Source of the DNA: Saccharum officinarum
Taxonomy: Eukaryota; Streptophyta; Magnoliopsida; Poales; Poaceae
Length of the DNA: 64,000 nucleotides
NCBI GenBank assembly: GCA_020631735.1
Contig: CM036231.1
Coordinates: 4,801,831 to 4,865,830, forward strand
Reading direction: 5' to 3'
Part shown: piece by piece, positions 55,619-64,000 of the stretch
Layout of the letters: the number at the start of each line of letters is the position of its first letter
Numbering within the stretch: the stretch's first letter is position 1
Made by a program: the position numbers and the translations under genes
Notes under the pieces: generated by a model
Seen by the model: only the letters and a program-made list of their open reading frames with translations
Databases searched by the model: none
What the model was told of the DNA's origin: nothing

Positions 55619-56741
55619 TGCACCTCCATGATATGACATGCCTCTCCTTCGAGCCCCAAGGTATAATTGGTTGACATGTCATACATTATATGTTAAGGAC
55701 TTGTTTAGTGCATCTAGTCATAATTTACATGTTCTAGGCTCATTCATGAAAATCAAATGAATTTGAAGTTTATATGGTGCCACTATTGTTTCCATGACTT
55801 GTATGATCTAGTGGTAGCATATAACTTGTTTAAGTAGCTTATGATCCAAAGTGTTTAATCTAAAAAACTTGTCTAAATATTTGCTTCAACATGGTGCATG
55901 ATAACCCTTCTAGTGAGGTGTGAAGAAGCTTGCCCTTGGATCAAACCGAATCATTTTATTTATGCAAGCAATCTAGGTTGAATCATAAACTTGATCCTCA
56001 CCCCATATTTCAACATGATAAACTATCTAAAATTGGTCCCTTGTGGTCATTGGTGCCAAAGGGGGAGAAATTGTTGTTCACAAAGATAGAACTCAAAGGA
56101 GGAGAAGCACAAAGGGGGAGAGAAATGTTGTTCACAAAGATAATTTTAAGCACACAAATAGAGGGAGCAAGCTCTTAAACATGAATGTTGCATTTACTTG
56201 TGCACTTCATATGTATGATGCATAGTTATATATTTCTTTTTCTCCGATACTTTGCTTGTGTGGTGACTTGCTAGTATAATTTGAATGGTATATTGAGGTA
56301 CTAGCATGAATAGGAAGTAGTTAGATTTTTCTTGCTTCATGTTTTTCTAAGTGGTACTAGAACCTTGCTTATAATATTGATCTCACGAGGTTTCTAGTTA
56401 TGTTTGTGCTTTTCCAAGTGGTATCTAACTACACAAGGTGCTAAGATGGTGTTTATCGCTACTCCGATGGTATCACGCTTCAAAGGTCTATAATTTTAAA
56501 CACTTAGCACCTATTGATAGTCAATGCTCCTAATTTTTCCTATCTAACATGTATGCTTCCAAAATCCAAACATATAGCATACATGTAGGGGGAGCCATTG
56601 CTATCAATTTGAATTCATGATCATATGTCTATAATTCTTACACATGGTAATATACTTGGACAATGTGACATGGGTTCAATCAAAATTTTATCATAATATC
56701 TTTGTGAAAGGTTTGTCACCAATTACCAACAAGGGGAAGAT
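55619..56741 (+). other. Non-coding 3' region of the SIRE element with polypurine tract
   Basis: About 1.1 kb without a supported ORF. It contains the repeated phrase TTGTTCACAAAGATA (56071 and 56127) with GGGGGAGA purine runs (56060, 56114, 56587), and ends in the polypurine tract AAGGGGAAGA at 56731-56740. Related elements sometimes carry an env-like ORF here; none is seen. Confidence 0.7.
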
Positions 56742-58720
56742 TGAAAGTCCTACGTTTGGTGTTGGTAATTAGTGACAATGCCTAAGTACTAATCCTATGC
56801 CTAAGTTGTATGTAGCATATGAGGATTAGTACATTCCAAGGTTGGTGGCAAGATGGACATGGTGATCATGATGGCCACACTTGGATTTGGACGCAACCCT
56901 ATGTGATCAAGGCAAAGGTATATGTTTAAGGGTTGTGTTTTAGTAACCAAGACACCTAGTGGGTATGGTTACATTATAGGTTAGATAGCCGTACTATAAA
57001 GAGGGGGAATGACGCGGCTATTGAACTCCTAAGTGCCTCTAGGTGTGCATTTCATAATCATATGCATTTGGATAGAACTAATAACGCCTCGAAAAATGAT
57101 TATGAAAATGCTAACACACTCACACATGACGAGATCATTTGGTGGTGTTAGCACGTTTACGAAGGCGGTGGAGTTTGAGTGGTAGAGAGGGTTTGGAAAC
57201 GACTATTTTTCCACTACGCCGGAAGTCAGAAAAAAAACGGAGGCGAACAGAGGTCACAGAGGTGACCGGACACTGGACCGGACGCGGTCTCTGTATGATC
57301 GGACGCGTCCGGTCAGTGTTCATCGTCTGCGCGTGTTTTAGTTTGATGATCGGACGCGTAGCGCGTCCGGTCACTATCGACCGGACGCGTCCGGTCGTTC
57401 AGGGAGCTTACTGAACTCTAACCGAACGCTGGCACTGTGGTGTCCGGTCATTTCTCCAGCGCGTCCGGTCATTGTGTTATTGTGCGCTGCTCAGGCTTGA
57501 CCAGCGTGTCCGGTCAGTCACGGGACCAGCGTGTCCGGTCAGCGCGTCAAGCGCGTCCGGTCAGTGCTTCGCGACTTAGCCGTTGTGCGACCAGCGCGTC
57601 CGGTCGTTTAGACCAGCGCGTCCGGTCAGTGCTTCGCGACTTAGCCGTTGTGCGACCAGCGTATTCGGTCGTTTAGACCATCACGTCCGGTCAGTGCTTC
57701 ACGAGTTAGCCGTTGGGCGACCGGTGCGTCCGGTCAGTTGGACCAGCGCGTCCGGTCAGCGCGATTTCGGCTGTTTAGTTTCTAACGGATCTATTCGAAG
57801 TGGTACGTCTATATATACTCGTTGGTCGGCTCAAGGCTCACTCTCTTGAACATTTGACATACTTGTGAGCACTTTGAGCTAAGCAACTCTCCTCCCACTC
57901 ATATCTCTTGCTTCTTTGCATATTCGAAGTGAGATTGAGTGATCCAAGTGCATTTGCATTGTTAGATAGCATCTAGTTGGCACTTGGTGGTTGATTTGCT
58001 GTGGGATTCTTGTTTCTCTTAGTGGTTGCCGCCACCTAGACGGCTTGGAGCAGCTTGGAGGTGTTGGCAAGAGTTGGTGATTGTTCTTGGCCACCTCCGG
58101 TGATTGTGAGGGGTTTGTGCCTACCTCGGCGAAGCGTCAAAGACAACGTTTGTAAATTGCTTGTGTCATTGTAACCTTTTGCCATTTGGTAGGTTCTTGT
58201 GGTGCCTTTTGAGAGGCTCGGTGTGAGACCGATTAGCCACCGAACCACGTGGTGAAGAGGGATACAACGGGGACTAGCGTGCCGGCAAGCACGTGAACCT
58301 CGGGATAAATCTTCGTGTCATCACTTTCATATTGTGATTTATTGATCCCGATGTTCGGTTATCTTGGTATTCATTGTTGATCATATTGGTTGGATCAATA
58401 CTTCGCCCCTCGGTGAAACTCTCCTACCTCAACTCCGCATTACTTTCTTAGTTATCTTTGCTAGCTAGTTAGCTTTGCTAGAGTAGCTCTTTTGTGTAGC
58501 TTGCTAGTTGTAGTTGTAGTTGTAGTTACCTTCTCGGTTTGACTTGTGCGGTTGAGTGCAACTACTAGAATTATGTTTTGGATAGGTGGTTTGCAAACAC
58601 CCCGTAGGCTAAGTAAAACTCGAATCTCGCTATTTGTTATATTGATAAACTTGTTTAGCTTGTCTTTGTAGAAAATTTTTAAAATGTTATTCACCCCCCT
58701 CTAGCCATTAAGACCTTTCA
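56742..58720 (+). mobile_element. 3' LTR of the SIRE-type element
   Basis: 1,979 bp, TGAAAGTCC...GACCTTTCA. TATA box at 57809-57817 (CTATATATA context). Compared with the 5' LTR it lacks the nested solo LTR, about 60 bp between GAGGGTTTGG and AAACGACTAT (57187-57205), and about 20 bp of the palindrome array near 57530. Confidence 0.92.
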
Positions 58721-58725
58721 GGTTG

Positions 58726-58765
58726 CCCAGGCCATAGTATGAGATGGAACAAAGACTGATTCCTA
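58726..58765 (-). pseudogene. GT37 fucosyltransferase fragment, part 1 (GLGNR motif)
   Basis: Minus strand reads SISYYGLGNRI across the removed insertion site: GGC CTG GGC AAC C, then GC at 45929. GLGNR is the conserved nucleotide-sugar-binding motif of GT37 enzymes, which in family members precedes the FLYxxLTN segment found at 45928. A few residues (about seven) and the frame are lost between them. Only ~40 bp is left before the Helitron 3' hairpin at 58778. Confidence 0.7.
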
Positions 58766-58777
58766 CGCATTTTAAAT

Positions 58778-58808
58778 CCCGTTTGCAACGCACGGGCATG
58801 TTTGCTAG
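58778..58808 (+). mobile_element. Helitron 3' terminus
   Basis: CCCGTTTGCAACGCACGGG hairpin, then CATGTTTGCTAG, next base T. This is the best-preserved Helitron end in the window. TATAAATACTAAAGAGGTAA, a 5'-type motif, follows immediately. Confidence 0.65.
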
Positions 58809-59691
58809 TATAAATACTAAAGAGGTAAATTTCTGGCACCATAATTTCCGTCCAGACCTGCCCCCTCGTGTCCGTATCGGTCTCAGGTGCCAATTCAAGT
58901 TGCCTTAACATTGACAAGGGAGATTAGGAGTGGTAAAGATAATAGAAAGAAATACGGGGTTCCAGATGTAAAGATGTCATAGAGAAAGAAAATGTGAAAG
59001 GAACTTAATAGTGTTTTAAATAGATCGGGTTCCTCATGCAAAATGTTCAGATCCAGGTGGGCCTCTCCTGGTGTGTTTCTTTTTCAACGTGAATTGAATC
59101 CTTGCAGTTGGGCCGACTTCGTTGGGGTTTGAACCAAGCCCATGCAAGCTTTTTTCCTTTTCTATTATTTTTTCTTTTTTATATAAAAATAGAGATCTTG
59201 CAAAATTAATAAAAAATCATAGAAAATTAGAAAAATACCAAACTAGTTTTGTTATTCTTCATAAAAATGTGATCTATCCATAGATATTATGAATCTTGTT
59301 AGGTTGTGCTTTTGTCTATGTGTGTTAAATCATCCTTACATATGTTGCATGCATATAGGTTCACCGATGACCGAGAACGTGCCAGAGTCAGACCCAGAAT
59401 ATGCAGAGATGTGGTCGAGGAGTACGAGGAATAATTCTTGACGAGGGCTGCCGTGTAAAAAATCAAGAGAGGTCACCCGTCACGATCATTGACAGATAGA
59501 CCAATCCTTGACATATCAATAAAAATATTACGGAGGTTAATATAATGCGTCAAAAAAGCTACAGAGGTTGATATTGAGTCATAGAAACACATGGGCAGTA
59601 TGAAAAATTAAAGTTATGATATATCTATATCTAAATAATTATGCACTTTGCAACAGAAGGAAAATATACCGAGGTGCATTTTAATTCGATA
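58809..59691. other. Helitron 5'-type motif followed by AT-rich DNA; no gene recognised
   Basis: ATACTAAAGAGGTAAATTTC at 58814 resembles the start of another Helitron oriented to the right, but no matching 3' end follows before the opposite-strand terminus at 59692. No supported ORF. Confidence 0.4.
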
Positions 59692-59722
59692 CTAGGTAAG
59701 TGCCAGTGCGTTGCAACGGGAT
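59692..59722 (-). mobile_element. Helitron 3' terminus on the minus strand
   Basis: Minus strand reads CCCGTTGCAACGCACTGGCA, CTTACCTAG followed by T. Same hairpin/CTAG structure as the plus-strand ends. The element must extend to the right, possibly beyond the window; its 5' end was not found. Confidence 0.55.
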
Positions 59723-62680
59723 AAAAATCATGTATGCATGACAAAAGGGAAGAATCAACCCAACCACACACAATTCATTGCTGCCATAACACAATGCAGT
59801 TCATTTAAATCGATGGTGCTCCTTTTGAACATAGCATCTATCTGTGCTTGTGAATTTGAGTGCAAACATGATCAACACGATAGTACAAAAATAAAAGATT
59901 ACAGTCATCCAAGGAGAACAGTGCTTGATAACTGCTGCAAGTTTTATAAAACTATGTCACAAACATATTCGACGTGATGTTAATGCTATCATGTTTGTTC
60001 ATCCTTGTACCCAGGCCAACCTCACCTTATTCCACCATAGTCGTATCCACAACTCAGGCATCACGAAACTCACCTTGCCAACTCATCCCTGGAGCAGGAG
60101 CATTGTAAACAGTTACTAGAACCATGATCAATTGTCTAGATAGCCCATTTGCATGCACAAAAAATACAAACAATTAATAGAACAATAATTCTAAAAATGA
60201 GAACATCTCGATCGGAACAATATTAAGGAGCTATAAGCTTATTAGTTAATGATATATGACCTAATAAGCAAATGAGTTGAATCAAAAAAAGTTATCATTC
60301 TTATCAATTATCATTGTTTCCTTACCAATGAGCATATGTCAAACCTGGTGAATCATATGCCAAACATTCAGGCTATCAACAATGTACAAAATAGCATAAC
60401 CATTTTTTTAAACTTCAACATGCTCCCTAGTGGATCAAATGTCATTGAATAAAAGCATATGCCAAACCTTGAATGCCCCCAATTGGCAACTCATTTGCAC
60501 AGAGATTTGCAACTTCAACAAAGAAAACATGAACTAAAATATAGATTAAACAGTGCCAAAGGGAACTTAAAATCTATATTGCACTGTTTGGACTATAAGC
60601 ATCCAAACAGTCCTTGAGATGTTTTTCCTCAGCTGGACAAACATTCTAGAGGTTGAAAGCAATAGACTTATTTAGTCCAGAATGATCAATTTCAAAATTT
60701 TTTGAACTTAAAAAAAATGAAAATGACATCATGAAATTGTTTCGATTAAAGTTTCCCATAAATTCACAATAGCTCACAAATATTGAGCCAATGCAAAATC
60801 ATCCCACGGGTAATGGAATCAGGTTACTGCTACTACTCTGATTACATCCCTATGCACAGCTGCACACATTATTATCTATTATCAGTGTGTAGTGGGATAC
60901 CGCTACCGCAAATATACTTGACATGTCATGCTATCTAAAATCCAAAAACTCAAAAATATAATCATCGCAACACCAACTGATAAAGAATATTAGGGTCCAA
61001 TGTGCAGTTGTGCACTTTACTTTAAATTTGATAATGAATTTATGGTTTCTTTATGTAGAAGAATGTGCTGAAGTTCAGTACACTAAGCAGCTACTATGTG
61101 ACTCAGGTGAGATAATTCAACTTATCCAAAAAGCAAGAGAGCAAGCCAACCTGATATGCTAATGGTATCCATGTCAGGGGAGTCATCCTGAAGGAAACAC
61201 AACACATTATGCATGCCCTTTAAAACCATATTCATTCTCATTTCGTCCCATGTGTTGCATCTGAATCTCATATTCCCATCTTACACTCCAACACTTGCAG
61301 CCACACGAACCTGCTTGACCTGCTCAAGTTTCATAGTTTCCAAACAATTCAGCACACCATGTCATGCTAAATTCCTCGCAAAAAAATGTCATGCTAAATC
61401 ATTTTATCCATTTCAAAAACTCACAGGTGATATACAACATAAGTTGAAGACGATTTGTACTATGCATGGCAAAGATGGAGCATAATTCTTATACTGGGTG
61501 TGATAACCCAAGATTTTTCTTCAACCTCCCCCACTTTGCATGTCGTTCCAAACCGCCATGTGCAGCTCAATTGCAGGATCACATTTCGTTCCTCAACCGA
61601 TAACCAATGGCTCCCAATGCATCAACCCTGTTCTCCCCTAATCCCATGTTGTGGCACTACCACAGCTGCTTCACCCATCACTCAAAGTCCTCCCCTAATC
61701 CCATCACTTAGTCATTACCACCATTGTTCCATCGATGAAAGCAACAACATGAAAAGGGAAAGGATGGTGTGGTAATAAACTTACGTTTATGGGCATTAGA
61801 TGAAGGCAGACCTTTAGCAAACAGTATAAGGAGCTGTACATGTGTATGGACAATGAACCTTCCTATGAGCTGAGCAACATATCAGCCTTATGTTTCCTGC
61901 AGGTCTCAGGAGCAGCGACGGTATTGGGGCATGGTAGCTCTGATTAAGAAAAGAAATAATAAGACACATAACACAATGCAATATGAAAGAGATGGAAGGA
62001 AATGAAACAGGCTATCCTCTTTCTAATAAGAAATAGGGACATTATGGGTTTGGCAACACATATATCAGGGATAGTATTTTTACGAATTCTAAACACATGA
62101 CACGAACCAGGTAGCATGTTTAAGAATTCTAAACATACGACACGAATCAGGTCAGTGAAACACTGAAACATAATTGGACAGGCGGAACAAAAGTTTTTTT
62201 TTTACAAATTGTAAATATATGACAGGAGGCAGGTCAGTGAAACATAAGAGGACAGATGGAAGTGGAACAAAAGATTTATTAAATAGTTAAGTAGTAATAT
62301 CAATTGGCTGAGCGGCTAAACGAAAACGCACAAAACATCTAGATGGAACATGGTGAAACTGAATTTGAATCGCAGCTCTGAAAGAAATCAATGATTAGAC
62401 GACATCAGTTATGCTTAATCAATTTGTCAAGTGATAATTTTTTTCTATATAAGAAATTGGTAATATTCTTTCATAAAAGTGTGGCAATGTTGCAAAAACT
62501 ATCATCAAAGTGATCAGAACAGGGTGGACTACTGAAACATCTGATTCTACCTTTTTGAGATGTTAGGTTATAGGAATGCAGTCAGATCATAACAGCACAG
62601 TGCCACAATTAGGTGACTGAAATCAGAAATTAAGTATTCAGACATTTGGTAATAGAAGCTATGGAACTCATAAATTGTAC
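59723..62680. other. No gene recognised; probably interior of a minus-strand Helitron or intron sequence
   Basis: AT-rich with only short unsupported ORFs. It lies between a minus-strand Helitron 3' end and the G6PDH exons on the same strand. Confidence 0.35.
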
Positions 62681-64000
62681 CTTCATCGTAAGCCCCATGC
62701 CTGTTCTCAAGGTCCACTTTCCGAATTGAGTTGAGAACCTTCACCTGCATGAGTGGAAAAGTTTTTATAATCATGTATCAAAGGCAGCACCTTCTAACTT
62801 CCATCTAGCACAGTAGTGTCGATTTCCTATGTTAAAAGGATTATATGACCATACCTTTTCATCTCTGATATCCTGTCTATCAAGACTTACAGGTGGTTCC
62901 ATGGCAGATAGAGGTATTGTTTGAAGAATGCGACCGACTGTGAACTATGTCACGGATTATCCCATAATTTCCAAAGTACCTGCAAGGGCATATGTTTTTG
63001 AACTAAATGATCTAGAATTAGAATGCCAAAACATGAATAGATTCTGAATAAATAAAACCAAGATAAGATAATTTCAAAGGCTAAACAGAAGAGACTATTG
63101 TAAAGTTCAAACAAACCCACTATATATGACCGTACAATTTCCTAGTGATTCATTCCATTAAGTGAAAAATAATCTCGCCATGCACATAATTCCAATCAGA
63201 ATTTAATCTAACCATCCCTTATTTGTTGTCATCTACAGTGTCCACATAATACATCCTTGTGAGGAACTCACTTGTCATCACAATTTTCACTGCATTCACA
63301 ATAAACAGCAGGGCACATTCTTCTTAGTTTGGTAAAGCCTTTTATTTTGTACGATACGATAGTAAAACTATGTTTTTTTAAGGGACAGTAAACCATGTTA
63401 GTACATGCACTGGAAACTTTGGAAGAAGCAAAGCGGTGTCAAGCACCAACCTAAACAACAGATTCTTTGGTCTAAAACCATGCTTTGCAGCATCAAAGTT
63501 GGCATAAGAATGGGTTGGCTATGATATTATTTATATTGATCTCAAAGCTGTAAAGGGAAATAGTATAGATACTGACATGACCAAAAATCTGGCAAATAAC
63601 ATACTGGTGATCCACCTGGCAGGTCAAATTGGCCTCAGTTACAGATCTTAAGCCCTGATCTGTTAATTTCTTCCTAGAATATCCAAATATACCAACATTC
63701 TGCAGCAAAAAAACCAAAAACGAAAAGGTGTAACATGAAAATGACAGTAGCAGAAGCTATTGTATGTTCATACCGGACGAAGGAAAACCACTGTAATACA
63801 GAGCAAATAGCGCTGGAAAAACCTTAGTTGTTGGCAGCTTGCTGGGAGGTCCAATTACAGCAACGCAAAGAGATGGTTCATTGTTCGAGTGTCCTGTGGA
63901 CATAGCGGACTCTTTCTTTTGAACAGGAGAACTGATTTCAAAAGGAGATGTAGCGGACTCTTCCTTTTGAACAGGATAATTGATTTGAAAAGGAGATGTG
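62681..64000 (-). pseudogene. Plastidic-type glucose-6-phosphate dehydrogenase, partial and broken
   Basis: G6PDH catalyses the first, NADP-dependent step of the oxidative pentose phosphate pathway. Four minus-strand segments are recognisable. (1) 64000-63774: Ser/Glu-rich repeats of PFEISSPVQKKESA, then SLCVAVIGPPSKLPTTKVFP and ALFALYYSGF, GT donor; open at the window edge. (2) 63699-63605: NVGIFGYSRKKLTDQGLRSV then EANLTCQVDH, after CTGCAG and before GTATGTTA. (3) 62979-62855: YFGNYGIIRDIVHS, then ILQTIPLSAMEPPVSLDRQD and IRDEK after an apparent 4-base insertion that shifts the frame. (4) 62744-62681: VKVLNSIRKVDLENRHGAYD. The nucleotide-binding GATGELA motif reads GPPSKLP. The central exons with the substrate-binding and catalytic residues are missing between (2) and (3), and the C-terminal exons are absent. 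The Ala/Val-rich context resembles the atypical plastidic G6PDH4 group. Confidence 0.8.
63840..64000 (-). repeat. Short coding tandem repeat in the G6PDH fragment
   Basis: GAACAGGAGAACTGATTTCA and GAACAGGATAATTGATTTGA, each preceded by GCGGACTCTT and followed by AAAGGAGATGT, occur about 54 bp apart on the plus strand (near 63920 and 63974). They encode repeats of SPFEISSPVQKKESA in the N-terminal region. Confidence 0.8.

Larger units (their letters stand above)
45935..58720 (+). mobile_element. SIRE/Maximus-type Copia retrotransposon, 12,786 bp, with a nested solo LTR
   Basis: LTRs at 45935-50149 and 56742-58720, Met-tRNA primer binding site at 50152, a single gag-pol frame (50204-55618), a 1.1 kb non-coding stretch and the polypurine tract AAGGGGAAGA (56731-56740). 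GGTTG flanks both ends. The 5' LTR is 4,215 bp only because a 2,151 bp solo LTR plus a 5 bp duplication sits in it; without it the LTR is about 2,059 bp. The 3' LTR (1,979 bp) has deletions of about 60 bp (after 57196) and about 20 bp. The first ~205 bp of the two LTRs differ at eight places, all transitions, so this copy is older than the Copia at 28.5 kb. No env-like ORF is seen after pol. Confidence 0.93.
44359..58808 (+). mobile_element. Helitron-like segment carrying a fucosyltransferase fragment and split by a SIRE element
   Basis: AATAATAAAGAGGAAAAATT at 44360 marks the start. A good 3' terminus lies at 58778-58808: hairpin CCCGTTTGCAACGCACGGG, then CATGTTTG and CTAG followed by T. Removing the 12.8 kb SIRE element (45935-58720) and one target duplication leaves about 1.66 kb. 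That contains the minus-strand GT37 fragment close to the 3' end. Helitrons often carry gene fragments, so capture is a reasonable inference. The 5' TC terminus is not intact. Confidence 0.45.

Noticed and set aside
1..64000. tRNA, rRNA or other structured RNA genes
   Set aside because: No cloverleaf or rRNA-like segment was recognised by reading; a covariance-model scan would be needed to exclude them.

Overview
The window is intergenic DNA from a large, repeat-rich plant genome, almost certainly a panicoid (probably andropogonoid) grass. The evidence is nested LTR retrotransposons of SIRE/Maximus, Tat and other Copia types, grass Stowaway and other MITEs, Helitron termini of the grass type (hairpin around TTGCAACGCA followed by CTAG), and introns and split exons of plant genes. 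No complete, evidently functional host gene is present. All host-gene sequence is in fragments: an F-box/FBA pseudogene (6.0-7.1 kb), the first two coding exons of an exportin-7-like gene (24.0-24.9 kb), a GT37 fucosyltransferase fragment split by a retrotransposon (45.3-45.9 and 58.7 kb), and part of a plastidic-type glucose-6-phosphate dehydrogenase (62.7-64.0 kb).

Layout. 1-2400: 5' end of a SIRE-type Copia element on the minus strand (gag open to the window edge, PBS, 1.6 kb LTR). 2400-4640: decayed Ty3/Gypsy remains on the minus strand. 6031-7104: F-box pseudogene. 7927-8356: MITE. About 9.9-19.3 kb: Tat-lineage Ty3/Gypsy element that has lost nearly all of gag, keeps pol with frameshifts, and carries a tandem repeat block and a decayed antisense ORF. 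19281-19380: assembly gap of 100 N. 19381-22012: Copia element with a 116 bp LTR and a large in-frame pol deletion. 22313-22672: solo LTR. 24-25 kb: exportin-7-like exons. 27.3-28.5 kb: GC-rich putative exons. 28527-34300: a complete young Copia element (352 bp LTRs differing at 7 sites, perfect 5 bp target duplication, one in-frame stop). 38.2-44.4 kb: Mutator/hAT-like MITE, then a head-to-tail run of Helitron ends holding a Stowaway, another MITE and GC-rich possibly captured DNA. 45935-58720: a 12.8 kb SIRE-type element with a reverse-oriented 2.15 kb solo LTR inside its 5' LTR. 59692 onward: a minus-strand Helitron end followed by the G6PDH fragment.

How the parts relate. The order of events can be partly read: a fucosyltransferase fragment lies beside a Helitron 3' end; a SIRE element then inserted into that fragment (GGTTG duplication); a second SIRE-family element inserted into the first one's 5' LTR (CCCGT duplication) and recombined to a solo LTR. 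The most unusual signal is shared by the three SIRE-type LTRs: each has an array of short CCGGT palindromes just upstream of its TATA box, with different unit sequences in different families.

Coordinates of decayed elements are approximate where no terminal repeat or target duplication could be matched; age, capture and function statements are inference.
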